From the NCBI RefSeq assembly GCF_047663525.1, contig NC_092602.1:9235501-9299500 (forward strand): 64,000 nt of DNA. Direction: 5' to 3'. The notes beneath the pieces are model-generated. The model did no database searches, was not told the DNA's origin, and saw only the letters and a list, made by a program, of their open reading frames with translations. A program made the translations under genes and the position numbers. How positions within the stretch are numbered: the stretch's first letter is position 1; the number at the start of each line of letters is the position of its first letter. Below are positions 1 to 12,902 of this stretch, one piece after another. This DNA comes from Anas platyrhynchos (Eukaryota > Chordata > Aves > Anseriformes > Anatidae).

Positions 1-1657
1 GATGCAGCAATAGCGAGGTTTGGGGAGAGCAGTCTTCAGTTCTTGGATTGGATTGGCGGATCCCAGGAGGATGAATGCTTAAAACGGGGAGGATCCTTCA
101 GCTGGGCAGTGAAGGTGCCCAGCAAGACTGCCCACAAAACCCTGGCTTCTTGCAGGAGACAGGGGAGCCAAATCAGGGTGGGCTTGGCTGGAGCTCCTAG
201 GAGAGGAACAGAGGGCTTCAAGGCTCCCGCTTCTAAACCTGACACTGTGCTGGGTGGCACGAGGAGCGGGCCCTCTGCAGTGCTGCAGCCGTGCTGCTGC
301 TGGCACCGGGTCCTGCGAAAGGACCAGCGAAGCCAAATGGCACTGACCAAGGTGACCGCAGAGGATTCTCTCTTCTTTACGTGCTGAAGGCCTGGCAGAT
401 TTCGTTCAACCAGAAGAATATAAAATCTAAATCAGGTTTTAGTTGCAGGAACATGCACTGGTGCTTTGTTATCAGAGTTTCTTCTGCAGCTATTCCTTTA
501 GAAGTAGCAAGTACATTGTTTAAAATTTTTAAATAGAAAATTCCCCAAAACTCAACACTGATTCAGAGCTCCCACACAATAACAAGCAATGTGGACAGTT
601 AAACTGTGGACAGACAGGACTTATGGTCCTACTAAACAGGAGACATTTGCTGGTATGCCATTTGTATCTGTGACAGAAAATGGAAAACTAACCGATAGTC
701 TTACACGAAGGTAGAAGAGTCTGGGGAGGGAAGGGATTAAATGCTGCGGTGCTCAGCAGGATTAACAGCGCCGGGCCAGCAGCAGTGCCGCGGGTTGTGG
801 AGCACAGCAGTGCCGTGCAGCACTGCCTGCTGCTGGGCCCTAGTGGAGCGTGGTGTGTCCTCATCCAGCACCCAGCTAGCAGACGTTTGTCCCTGCAGCT
901 TCTGCTTCTTGTCTTGAGCAGTTAATTGTTTATAAAGTGCCTGCTCCCGCGGTACTGTCGCAAAGCGTCTCGTTCCCTGTCTCATTCCTCAGCTCTCAGC
1001 ACTGCCTCGTATCCTTGTGGCTAAACAGTGCCCTCCTTGAGGCAACCAGGATTGCTCACACTACAAAAACTTGCTCTAGGTTTTGCTACAACTGCTACAC
1101 GTGGAGGGTGCGGCCAGTTTGCTCCAGAGGCTGCAGGTGAGGGTTCTGTGCCAATTAGTCATTGAGCAGGGCTGAGCCCTGACAGTCATTACAGAAACAA
1201 TCATGACATATAGCTGGAATATTTCTGGTAAATAAAATAGAACAAAGTCAAGTTCTTTTTGTTATTCAACCAGGCATTTGTTCATTTGAAGTGTTCATCC
1301 TCAGCACTGGGTTCTTCACAGTGAGGTATCATAAATAGATGACATGAAAATTGTCTGCAGGAGTTATGTTTATGTTTCATCTTGCTGTTAATCCTGAGCA
1401 GAGCTTTCTTACAAAGCAACAAGCATCAAGATAAATCTTGCTTCTTTAAAGTGATAGCAAATGAGAAAGACTTGAAATAAGATCAGTGTGGGATGCCTGA
1501 AAATATTTTCCCTGTGCCAGTTCTGAGAAGTGTACGTGGTTATGAATATCCTCCTGCCACAGAGCTGTTACAGGAAGGAGGCACTGAAAAGCAAAACCAA
1601 AAATAGGATTGCTTGCACTAATGACAAGCTATCTGTGGATTACTTTTTGGATTATAT
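1..1657. other. 3' flank of GLUT11-like gene A, no gene seen
   Basis: No exon-like conserved coding segment was found on either strand. The open frames here are short and resemble no family I know. In the human arrangement the next genes beyond SLC2A11 are MIF and the GSTT genes, so this edge probably runs toward them. That is inference from synteny only. Confidence 0.5.
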
Positions 1658-1663
1658 TTTATT
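1658..1663 (-). terminator. Poly(A) signal of GLUT11-like gene A
   Basis: The plus strand reads TTTATT, which is AATAAA on the minus strand. It lies about 85 nt beyond the TGA stop of gene A, so it would give a short 3' UTR. Confidence 0.55.
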
Positions 1664-1747
1664 GAGAAAAGTCCATGTTAAAGGTTAGCTTTCAGTATGC
1701 TTCTGAGACACAGCTTTTTGTCAGCAGAAGTTGTTCATGGTGGCCTG

Positions 1748-4700
1748 TCAGAGCTTGGTGCAGAATGTCCTTTCTTCAGGAGCATTCTTCTCCACCCTCT
1801 GATGATGTTTCTTCTTAAATTGGCGTGTTTTGAATTCTTCCGTGATTTCAGAGATTGACCTCCCTTTTGTTTCTGGGAGGAACAGATAGATGAGAACTGC
1901 TGCAGTGACCAGGACAGCAATAAAGATGAGGAAGCAAAAAGGACCAAGAACCATCTGGAGATAAAAACAGAGCAAGATGAGTGATTTCCCTGGCAACACT
2001 TTCCCCTACAGATTCTTGCAAATTCACTGTTTGCCCTACGAGATGAGGAATAAGTTTATCTTTTCAGTATATTCTCAAGGCAGCAGAGGATGTCTGAACT
2101 CTAGGGAAGTGTTTTATATGAATGACCTCCACGTGACAGTATTAACAAGGAATTCATGGCTTTGATCATCTACAAGGATTTCATCTCGCTTTCTGTCCAG
2201 ACCAGCCTAGAAAACCAGTTTAAATTGAGAGAGTCAAAGAGGAGATTTGAATCAAATTACATACAACAGCAAAGGGGAAAAGCATTCCAGTGAAAGTGAG
2301 GCCTAGCCAAATGACGATTCCACCAATTACAAAAGCAGAAGACCTTGTCGAGAGGGTGAAGATTTCATTCATGACAGATGCAACGGCTCCAGCTGAGGAA
2401 AAAACATAAAAAGCAATCAAAAACACTGCTGTGTGGTTTGTGTTCTCCTGTGGAGATTTGGTTAACCACTTTACTCAAAGGTCACACAGTGCCCCAGTAG
2501 TGTCAGGCTGTTGTGTGATCATGTACATTTTGGAAGCACACCCACCCTGATCTGAATTCACCCACCAACCTCTCTAATGGTCCACGGAGAGAGATGCACA
2601 CCCCAGAAATGCACTTCCTATCCACCTAAGATGTATCAAATATGGAGCTGCCCTAAGGGTCTATTGCCCAGATGTGCCAACTGGGTTTTGCTACCATGAG
2701 AATTCTGCTAGGTTTTCAAGACATCCATAGTCCTCATATTCAGCCTTAAAGTAGTAAAGGCTGGCATTTGATTTTGGAGATTGCATAACTGAAAGTAGTG
2801 CTTAGACATGGAAATTTCAGAGTAAGTATTGCTTTTAAGTGAGTGAAATCATAACAGAGAGCTGTAAATTTGGTTCTGGCATTACTGATGTAGATGATTA
2901 AGAGAGGACGAGAAAAGGCAGAATTACTAAGAGAGACTGTGTGTGCTATCAGGTATTTAATGGAGTTGAATTTTATAGGTGAATTGAGAAAACTGATATT
3001 TTAGAGGGGCTACCTCTGCCTTTCTGCAGAGACAGAGATGGACCAGATGAGCCTGCATGCACTGAACAGCATTCATGCCTCCCAAATCAAGTCTTAGTGA
3101 TTTTTAATGAGTATTTCTTTGCCTTGAACCTGCAATTCAGTGTGATGATATAGAGTCGTGATACATCAGGGTTTGAATTGTTTGAAGCAATTTGTTAAAA
3201 AAATTGTTCCTCAAGTTATTAATTCACCAGAAGTTGGAGCTCCCCCATCAGTCCAAACTAAGCTGCTGCTTTACGAAGATGTATTCACCCAGCCTCGTTC
3301 TTTCCCACACATCCATGGCCTGTGCATTCCCTCGTGGTCCAAGGTTTGCTCTTGCTATCAGTGCTGTTATACTCACCTGGTCCTATTCCATAGGCAATGA
3401 TGAATAAAAAGATAAGAGTAACACTGCAGTAACGCATCCAGAGGAACCGATCCTAGACAAGGGCAGAAGGAGGGATGAGAATGACAATTAATTTTATAGC
3501 TATAGCACAGCTGATCTAAACATACAGGAGAAGTGATGTTGATGAAAAAGCCCACGATGCTGGGCTCTGTAATGGATGCTCACTACAACTACTTATCTCT
3601 GTACTGGATACAGTGGAAGGCCAAAAGTAGCCTGCAGTGTCCTATCTACAGAGGTGAGTTAAACTGCACCCTGGTCTGAAAAACATGTAACAAATTCCAA
3701 GAAAATTACAGCATGGGGAAAAGTGTAACTGATTCAACCTAATTATCTAATTTCCTTAGACAATTTCAGAGAAGTGTTTAAATCACGTGAATCAGAAGAT
3801 TGAAACAGAGAGAAGTTAGTTTGTGGGCTGAGACAAAGATTGCAATACAGGACGAAACACTGGAAATATGGAAGGCAGGAACCTGGGTTCCTCACTCGTC
3901 TACACCATCCAGGCTGGAAGGAGTTAGAGAGCTGCACGCTGTGTATCCAGCTGGATCACATGCAACGAGGGTGGAAATTGGTGGTGGGAAGGGGCAGTGC
4001 ACACTGCTTCTGTTGCATGGGACATGGGATAGCAAATGGGAACGGTGACAACAGAGATGCTTTTCTAGGGGATCAAAGGGCAGCAAACGATGAGAGCTTC
4101 AGAGAGATCAGGCAGGCAGAGAGCTGGAGGAAAGCTACGCCAGGCTGATGGTCTTACAAAATGTTTTTCACTGACTGTTTGAAAGATTGACTAAAAAGAT
4201 GAAATACAAGACAGGACAAAGATAAAGGCCTTGCAAGACGGGCTATGAATTTGTGTTCAGAAGATATTCTGACCTGCTCTTTTGGACGTCAGAACTAAGG
4301 CTGACTATCTGCTGTCCTGCACAAAGATTTCAGATGCAGGTCCACCCTAGAGAGACATTTGCTTACGCTCAGTAGAAGGCTTGTTTCAAGCAACACCAGT
4401 ATCAGTGCCATCAACAAATAACCACCCCATAGCAGAATCCGGCGTCCAAAACGATCGATAATGGAGCTCTGAGGGATAATAAAACAAACAAACAAACAGA
4501 AACAACAACAAACATATCACTGGAAGCATGGCCACGTCCAGCTCTGAGCCTTTCAGCAAATCAAGCTTTCTTCTTCAGTTCTTATTTAGAGAACAGAATT
4601 CTCGTTAGTACCAAGTTTGTTATTTACGGAGTTCCTCCTAGCATCTCTAGTGCTATGAATTGCTGTCACTGACTGAGCATTGCAGCTACTTTTTCATGAA

Positions 4701-7700
4701 CACTGAAGTCAATGGAAACATGTAATGATTCCATTAATATATATATATATATATATAAATGTATGGAAATAAGCAAACATTTATCTCTGAATGATATTTC
4801 ATTTATATATGTATGAATAAAAGGTATTTTTATGAGAAAGTATGAAGATTGAAGATGGGAAGAAAGATTGAAAAGATGGAAAGAAATTTGGCAGGGACAG
4901 TATCAATCACTTTACAGACTTATGTAGTGCCACAAAAAATCCTTTGGCTCACCAAATGAAGATTCATTTACTTTAAAGGAGAATAGACTCAAATCACATG
5001 TACTTGAACTCTTAAAGCCCCAGCAGCGTCTGACTTACACAGAAGATGATGGAGATGAGCTCAGAGGTCGCAACTCCTAGAGCTACATATGGGATTATGT
5101 TTTCCTGCAGGTTGGCTGTCTGAAAAATTTCTGTGGTGTAGAAGGTGATCTAATAAATAAGAAACATTTTGAAATGAAGTATAGTCAATAGATGTAATAT
5201 GTGCTTACCCAGCATCACGTAGAACTACATTTGGCATCACTGTAATAGTAACAGTATAGTACTGGGGCTTAGCAGAGGTGACATAACCTGCTTGAGATGT
5301 GAAAAATTGAAAGGCGATGGAGAAAAGGGATTTGAAAGTCCAGAAAAAAATAAATAAATAAAAGGAAAAAAGAGAAGAGTTGAAAGGATCATTCAGCCTG
5401 AAAGGCATGGAAGAAAGACGTTATGGCAAAGAGGAAAAAGGAAAAGTGAAGGGACAAGACAGGGAAGACAGGGAGTGAAGAAAAGAAAAGCAAATTTCAA
5501 TCATAGCAGACCATACGTAATTCTTCCAGCAGCTCATTCTGTAGGCCTTTCACAATTGTTAAGCAGAAGCTGCTCATCTGCAAAGCCCCTGATGGACTGA
5601 GCACTTAACAGTGGATGTAAGTATGGATATCAGGAATACTCAACTGCACTCAGGCCACAGAGCTGCAGACTCAGTAAAAGCAGGAGCATGGTACACAGCT
5701 GCGGATACACGGATGGCTCTCTCAGCACCTCTAGGACATTCATTATTTTGGTGCCTTTTGTTACAGCCTTTTCCTTCAGCATGTCATCAAATTCTGTGTG
5801 ATAATTCTCTTCTCCCCAGAGTTGCTTCATGGCTACAGAAGAGACAGAACGAAGTACATGCTTCCGTCATCTGATCCACTAGTCATTTGCAGTTGAGTCC
5901 ATGCCTTGATTCATCAGTCACTGAGCAAAGAACTAAAACAGCTTACTGCAACATGCTAAGACTGGCCTGGAAAACGGCTTTCAACTTGTTCTAGTATTTA
6001 AAAGTAGATCATAAATATTTCTGATGACTCCTCTTTTTCTAGAGTGATACAGTTTTATGCTATGATCTTTGCAAGATCTCTCCATGTAATTATCAGGAAA
6101 TCTGTAGTTGTACTATAGAAAAGCTAATTCCCTCTATTAGGTTCACTTTCCCAAGAGTTACAGTCTAACAAATTAGGGATCTAAAATTTAATCTTACCTT
6201 TCAAGCAACCATCTTTGTCTCCTTTTTGAAGCAAGAGATAGGGAGGTGACTCAGGAAAGAATGGCAAAAAGAGCAGTTGAATCAATGCCACCAACCCAGA
6301 GAAGGACAACAGCACATTCCACATGTCTTCAGTTCCTAAAAGATCTCTACGAAGGCACACAAGAGTGTATGTATAGGCCAAGACAGTTACATTCTACACC
6401 TAGTCTGGTATTTTCTGGATCCTAAACTAGCAAAACGAAAACTATATCTATATCTATATCTATATCTATATCTATATAGATATACCTGTAAAGAATAAAT
6501 TGATATAAAAGATGCTTAGATTAGGGAAAGGAAAACAGACTGATACCTTAGTTCTACTGCAAGATTGAGATTTTTCTCCAAAACTGAGTATTTTCTAAAT
6601 ATCAGTGGAGTTTTGACATTCCCACAACAGCTATCTCAACTAATATAGTAATTCTGCATGAGATTATCAAAAAATTAGCAGAACTGTCAGGTCTCAGAGG
6701 TATAGTAAGAGTTTATATACATATTTTTTTCTTATTAACTTCAGCAGAGACTACATCTCCAGAGACAGACTCATCCTTTCTCAACAGAAGGGTCTTTCTC
6801 ACCCCAGAGGCTGACAAGGGAACCTCAGTGACTGGCATGAAGCAGACATTTCCTGTTTGACAGATGTAGCTAAGCGAAGTTAAACCCCACCTTCAGTGTG
6901 TGTCTGTTTCTAGGACTGGGAGGACAGCACTTTCCTGCCATACAGAAGACAAATAGAAAACAGGACCAGAAGGAGCAGCACAAGTACCGTAAGCCAAGAA
7001 TTCTTGCTACAGCTTTTCCTAGTGCAAGAAACACAGAGCAGGTCACATTTACAAATCCACGGAACTTCTTAGGTGAGATCTCTCCTGCATACTGAACATG
7101 GGCATTCATATGTATTCCTAAAGAGAAGACAAAAGAGAACTAAAGCTATAGAAAATAAGAGAGAGGGTCCCTTTCCATTTCTCCTTCAGCCAAAGGTAGC
7201 TCTCTCATCTCCCTCCTGAAATGTTTTCTGTATGTCCTCCACAGTCAGTAGGCTGATAATGGACATCTACTCTAAGTGAGATGTTTCGCTAATCCACCAG
7301 ATACCCTTCTCAGAAAGACCTCTTGAAGGCAAAGGACAGCTCAATCATTATATTGTCCCTGCCCAGGGAACAAACCGGACTATGCGATGGGTTTGTGCAG
7401 CCTGCTGCCTCGCTGCGAGCCATGATCTTCTTACGTTTTCCCAATCTGCTCCTTGTTCCACTGGGGTTACTGTGCATGCCCGGGTACTCCCAGCAGAAAG
7501 ATTTCTGTATCCACCCCACAGAAGTCACAGTAACATGAAGTAGTGGGAAGTCCTACCAGCACCGATGCCCTCGAGGAAGCGCCCAATCAGGATCATCTCA
7601 AAGGATTTGGCTCTCCTACTGAAGCCAGTGTTCAGTGTGGCTACTATTAGGACCGCATCATTGAACAGCAGACACTTCTTCCTGCAAGAGCAAACATGCG

Positions 7701-8152
7701 GGTATGATCCATGTTTTACTTTGTCATAGTTAACTAATGTCTGCATGTTCTCTTCTGGATTTATGGGCTAAACCATGGACATTTTAAAATCCGTTGGTTA
7801 TAGGGCAATGATATCTGATTAGGAAAAGGTGTGATGTCTTCTCAGGAGAGTGGAAAGGGAGAAATTAGGCTTCTCTTTTCTATGCTAATACCATGTGAGC
7901 ACACTGTGAGACTGAAGGAAATTCCTTTAAGGTAGATACTGATAAGGAACGGTCTTTCGCACTTCTTTCCTTTGGGCCAGGATCCCATCCCCAACATTGC
8001 GGTTGTCCCCTGAAGTAGGCAAATCCAGTGTTAGGGAGAGCTAGGTTCCCTATCCACCTTGAGCTCAAAGAGAGGATTCTGAATGTGGCATGAGAGATTC
8101 TGCTTATCTTTGCTGAAACTCTGGCTGTTCTTAAAGAGGAATGAACCTGCAC

Positions 8153-8190
<38 letters not shown>

Positions 8191-10151
8191 GCTGCGATCA
8201 ATTAAAAAAAAAAAAAAACAATAAAAGAAAGAAAAAAAGAAAAAGCTTTTGCCTACAGAATATCTATTACCTTCTTCACACCTGCAGTGTTGTTGGGCTC
8301 CCTAGGGCATTATTGCTCAATGAAGAAATTTCAGAGTGATTCTTTACTAAAATTTCAGCAAATGTGTAGGAATTGTACGGCACCAAAAACTGTGAAAAGG
8401 TAATCAGAACCAGCTGCATGTTCTTGTCTCTCTAATGTACCTAGGCGTAGTTATACATGCAGAGTAGAGTTAGTTCTGTACCAAGACGGGGGAGTGAAAA
8501 TTCCAACATCTATTACATGAGGTGAGTAATAGTTGATTGCTTCCCTTGTGGCATCCCTAATTAGTTAACCGTTGGGAAATATACTTACTTTCCATACTTT
8601 GCAGTCAGGTACCCACTACACAGGCATCCTATCATTCCCCCCACACAGTACATAGACACGATGAAGGACCACAGCAATGTGAGTGTCTCTTGCTGCAGCG
8701 CTGAACCGTATCGCTCCAGCCAGGTTTCGTTGATAAACTTCTGAATGTACTTGGACAGAAAAAGAGGTATTTATTCCTCTGAGGCACTAATCGCAATAGT
8801 TCTTTATTATGTTGGTGATTTTAAAAAGCTAGGTTAATAGTCGTTATGTTGAGATGTTGTGTAAAGGAAAAAGATATAGTATAAGGAACCACCAAGACTT
8901 CCATAGTCCCTCCATTCAACTGTGTAATATGTACTGAGACAGTAAGGGATGGGAAAGAGCTGGGGATAAACTCACGTAGTACCATGGAAGAGCTTTTTTA
9001 GAGCTTCTTCGAGGTGTAAGGCCTAGCCCCATGAAAAGCAGTTACAGGTTTGCTGTTGTGAGAGCTTTACTTACTGGAGAAGTGTAATTGATCACAGACA
9101 TTTGAAAACCAGAGAGGTGTGTTCCACCAATTCCTAGCACCAAAATCATTAGCAATAGCTGCCGGTATTGAACCTGCCGAAGATGATGAAAGACAAGCTA
9201 AGGTCCTGACACCAGCAGGGCTTTCAGAAACATGAGGTAATCTATAAGATAGTACATCTTTACATTTCCATGACTAAAAAGACTTTATAAAGAAAACAAC
9301 AACAACAACGACAAATTATATTTTTCAATAACGAAGCAAAATTGCTGGGAAATAGTTAAGATGCAAATCCACACATTCCTTTAAGTTCTTCTCCTGGTTA
9401 CTAACAGCCTGGAAAGATGCAGTCTTTAATTATTTTCATTTTGGCAGCCACAGAAATTTTAAAAAATCATAAAAAATCATAAAAGCCTTGTTGAAACAGT
9501 TCATGTTTGCTTTTGTACTGGTAAGAAGCCACACCTTTCTTGAATCCTTTTTTCCCTTCAACCGTAACTTCTTGGAGACTTCGTTCACCAGCTCCAGGGA
9601 ATAATCAAGTCTGTCCTCTTAAAGCTTTTTTTTTTTTAATTTCACTTTTATTACTCCCGTAGGAATCTGCATCTTCAGAGCCCCTGCTTGAATGACTCCT
9701 ACTTGAAATGCTGTGTTCCCATGATGTACACTGAATTTTAGAGCACCCTTCACAAGCACATACGTTTTCAGGTATTTAGTCAGGTCTCACTGTAAACAGA
9801 TGCGTATCCTCAAATGTCCTCAAGAGTGCAGGGCAGTACGGTGGGAGATTTGTTCCTTTTTGCCTCTTCCATACTACTCTTTTATCCATTTTCCTCAAAA
9901 GGCCTGTTCTTTCCTGGCTTCCCAGGTCCTCTCTTAAACCCCTCCCTTTTGTACCTCCAATATCTTTTCTGGAGGTGGTGTTTACTCAGTCTTATTGCTG
10001 AATCAGGGTTGTCCCCAGCATGTGCTCTGTTCATTTTTATTACTGCTTCATTCCCTTTTTCTGTAATCTTAAAAGATTATGCTGCTATCGGTGACCAGGC
10101 CTAGAAGACAAGAAGTTGGATACTCACCAGGTCTGAGAGGAAACCAGCCAT
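1748..10151 (-). CDS. GLUT11-like hexose transporter, paralogue A (12 exons, 499 aa)
   Basis: This is a 12-TM facilitative sugar transporter of the SLC2A family, class II, GLUT11-like, expected in the plasma or an organelle membrane. Coding exons in transcript order are 10151-10128, 9173-9075, 8749-8589, 7681-7557, 7117-6988, 6346-6198, 5832-5645, 5149-5039, 4468-4367, 3452-3377, 2392-2265 and 1954-1748 (TGA). All junctions are GT-AG and keep one open frame. Exon 1 encodes MAGFLSDL ahead of a strong GTGAGT donor and joins VQYRQLLL. Family marks include GIGG in TM1, GRFLEGIGAG at the TM4 end, GEISPKKFRG, DRFGRR after TM8, YGIGP in TM10 and FLPETKGRS near the C terminus. Oddities are PESPP where PESPR is usual (residue 215), THLSG where TFQYG is usual, GLSA in TM7, and a weak GTTGAG donor after exon 7. 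It is the leftmost of three tandem copies. The substrate is unknown. Confidence 0.88.
4737..4757. repeat. (AT)n microsatellite
   Basis: This is a pure AT dinucleotide run in the intron between exons 8 and 9 of gene A. Nothing else is visible in the flanking intron. Confidence 0.9.
6442..6480. repeat. (CTATAT)n microsatellite
   Basis: A perfect hexamer repeat of about six units that ends in an AGATATA palindrome arm. It sits in the intron between exons 5 and 6 of gene A. Confidence 0.9.
8155..8218. repeat. T32 / A15 facing homopolymers
   Basis: A run of 32 T is followed by a 17-nt spacer and then a run of 15 A, all in the intron between exons 3 and 4 of gene A. The arms can pair. No LINE or SINE body is recognisable next to either run. 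Confidence 0.85.
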
Positions 10152-12059
10152 TTCCCCCTGAAAACCTGCCTGCTCTGAGAGCCCTTGTCAAGTCTGTCAG
10201 ATTGAGTGATACGTTTTCTATGCTTAGATTATAAGAAGTTGGGATCATAGCACAGAAGTTAAATTCTAACTATGTGGCTTCTAGTGAATTATGTCCTCCT
10301 CCATCACTGGCCAGGGTCTCTTTTTGCTGGTTTAATTATTCCAAGACTCGGATATGCCAAGCTGATTACAACATTGGTAAATGTTTGTCCTTGTAACGGG
10401 AGTGCTCCCCCTTATTTGCACTGCTAAAGCGACCGAGTGTTCCTGTTTTGTGGGATCGGGCGGTGTTAGCAGCTCTCCTGCAGGCCAGCAGCCTGCCTTC
10501 CCTCTCTGCCAGCAGTGTCAGCAGTGTGTGCCCTCCTCCCAGCCCACCACAGAGATACACCACTGAGTATGGTCGCTGAGCTGTGCTGCCTGCTTTTCTG
10601 CACACCACAAGATTTTCAATCAGTTGAAGTATCTGAGCAATTTCCCAGCTGCAGGACATGAAGTATTTGAATATTGGCATGGAGAAGGAGCCTTGGTCCT
10701 TGCGAACACACAGTTTTCTGGAAGCTCACGCTGTTTCCAGAACTACTCAGACCTATTGCTAACCACTATTACCTATTTACTACAGCAGAGATAGCCGTGG
10801 GTGTGCCAGAGCAGGGAGCTCATTCTGCTCTGGCTTCAGGGTTGATTTTAAGAAGTCCTTTCCACTTTGAGAAAAACCATTCTGACTCAACAAAAGACTT
10901 CCCTATTTACAAAGAGCGCAAATTCCTTCTTCATTCCTTCAGGCTTCTACAAACAACGTTTCATACTACTCTAAGTACAGCACAGCGTCCTATAAAGATG
11001 TAGCTGTCTGTGGTTGGTGCAGAAATGGCAGCTCTGAGGACAAGAGAAGCTTTGCTGAGCAGTGCTTGTCGCATTGCAGCCACTCGCAGCTCAGCCCGTG
11101 CGTCCCCGTGCCCGGCAGCCCCAGCGAGCTTGCTGAGTCACACCTCGACCTTTCTGCAGCCAGGCGGCCCCGTCACGCTCTCTCCAAAGCCTCTGCCTGG
11201 GCGCCCTGTGGCACACCAGCACGGGGAGGTAGTTCCTCTGTCCACCCGTGCCATTCACATCTTCCCTGAAATCGGCGTCACCTCCACATCGGTCATAGCA
11301 GCGTTTCCTTCCTGCCCCTCTCAGCGCCGACTCTTCAAATGTTCTCACTTCTAAAACACCTCAGAACCCACCCTTCTCTTCAATTATTACTGCAAAAATC
11401 CCTGTCTTTATTTAGGTTTTGTCTTGCTTTTTACGAATTCATCCTTTCCTTTTAACTTCTTTTGTTTCCTGCGTCAAAGTTGATGTTGGGTCTGTTTCCA
11501 GACCTTTTCATGCTGGCCTCTTGCAGGTCTCTTCTTATTTTTCCTTTCCCTCTCAAGGGGGTCCGCCAGGCTAACAGCAAACCGTTTGGGGATAGGGTCA
11601 GACACCTTGGAGTGGAGTCCCCTGGGAAGGGATGTCTTTTCACCTAAGATTTGAGCATTACAAGGAATGTGCTTATTCCAGACCGCAGAAGTAGCTCACC
11701 TGCTACCCTGGTCACAAGGGGTTTATTTCCAAAGATGCACTTTAGTGATCCTGGAAAGCACATGGATACACTGCAAATTCCACAAGCACTCATTTAACCT
11801 TTATTCCCAACAGATGCTGGTTTATGGCAGCATTAATGATTTACCACGATTTCCCTCTAGCAGACAGTATGGTCTAGCAGGGGGGGAAAGGGAAGAAGTC
11901 AGGCATGCTGAGCAGGATGACACTGTAGGAAGATGGGTATAAGGAATGAGCCTTTAGTGTCTTAAAAGACACAAAACCACTCCTCCCTGCAAGCCAGTAA
12001 GGTTGAGGAAGACCAGGACAAGTTAAGACTTTTGTAATAATAAGTCTTACCTTCTTGTA

Positions 12060-12450
12060 ATAATGTCTCGCCCTTCTTTTCAAGGGCACGGGTGGCAGCT
12101 CCCCCCAAAACCCCTGCTCTTGCGGGGGCTCTCCATGGGCCGCAGCCTCCTCCAGGCCACATCCACCTGCTCCACCAGGGGCTCCTCCACTCATGGGGGG
12201 GCTGCAGCGTGGAGATCTGCTCCATGTGGGACCCATGGGTGCAGGGGGACAGCCTGCTCCACCAGGGGCCTCTCCATGGGCCGCAGGGGAACTGCTGCTG
12301 TGAGCCTGGAGCACCTCCTGCCTCCTGCTGCACTCACCTTGGGGGCTGCAGGGCTGCTTCTCTCCCATTTTCTCACCCTTGTCTCCCAGCTGCTGCTGAG
12401 CAGCGTTTTCACCCTTCCTTAAATCCGCCTTCACTGGCTTGGCTCTGACC
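12060..12450. repeat. GC-rich sequence with internal imperfect repeats, probable interspersed element
   Basis: The 15-nt block CTCCATGGGCCGCAG occurs at 12131-12145 and again at 12272-12286. A CTGCTCCACCAGGGGC block occurs at about 12167 and 12255. The region stays open in several frames because it is GC-rich and low in complexity. I believe similar sequence recurs in galliform genomes as an LTR or unclassified repeat, but that is memory and not something the sequence proves. Confidence 0.45.
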
Positions 12451-12896
12451 AGCAGCGGGTCCCTTTTGGAAGGGGCTGGAAATGGCCCTTGTCTGACACG
12501 GGGCAGCTGCTGGGCTCTGCTCACAGCTCTGCAGCCCCCCCCCCCCCACCAAACCCTTGTCGTGTAAACCCAGCACAGCAGGGGAAGGCCACTGCTTTTG
12601 GTACCAGCTCTTGGCACCGCCACAAGTCTTGTTAGAGGGTGGTGTGACAATCAGAAAGCAGGAGGTTAGGAATGCAAAAGAAACTGCCACTCAACGTTTG
12701 GGTCCTTTTGCAAATTTTATTGCATTGCGCAGCCTCTGCACCAGCCAGTAGTGAAGGTCTCATTTCCAGACACAGGATTCCTTGACCCTGACAACACAGT
12801 CCCAGAGATGGGCTCATCTCTGTCCCTGACTCTTCGATCAGTGAAAGCCAAATGCAGGCACCATCAGTGGGATGTGTTTTCCAAGTCACTGCTTAT

Positions 12897-12902
12897 TTTA
12901 TT
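12897..12902 (-). terminator. Possible poly(A) signal of gene B
   Basis: TTTATT on the plus strand is AATAAA on the minus strand, about 700 nt beyond the gene B stop. A second copy lies at 12716-12721. The sequence does not say which is used. Confidence 0.3.

Noticed and set aside
11874-12650. 258-codon open frame on the minus strand
   Set aside because: It follows the GC-rich repeated block, has low complexity and no family resemblance, and other frames are also open there.
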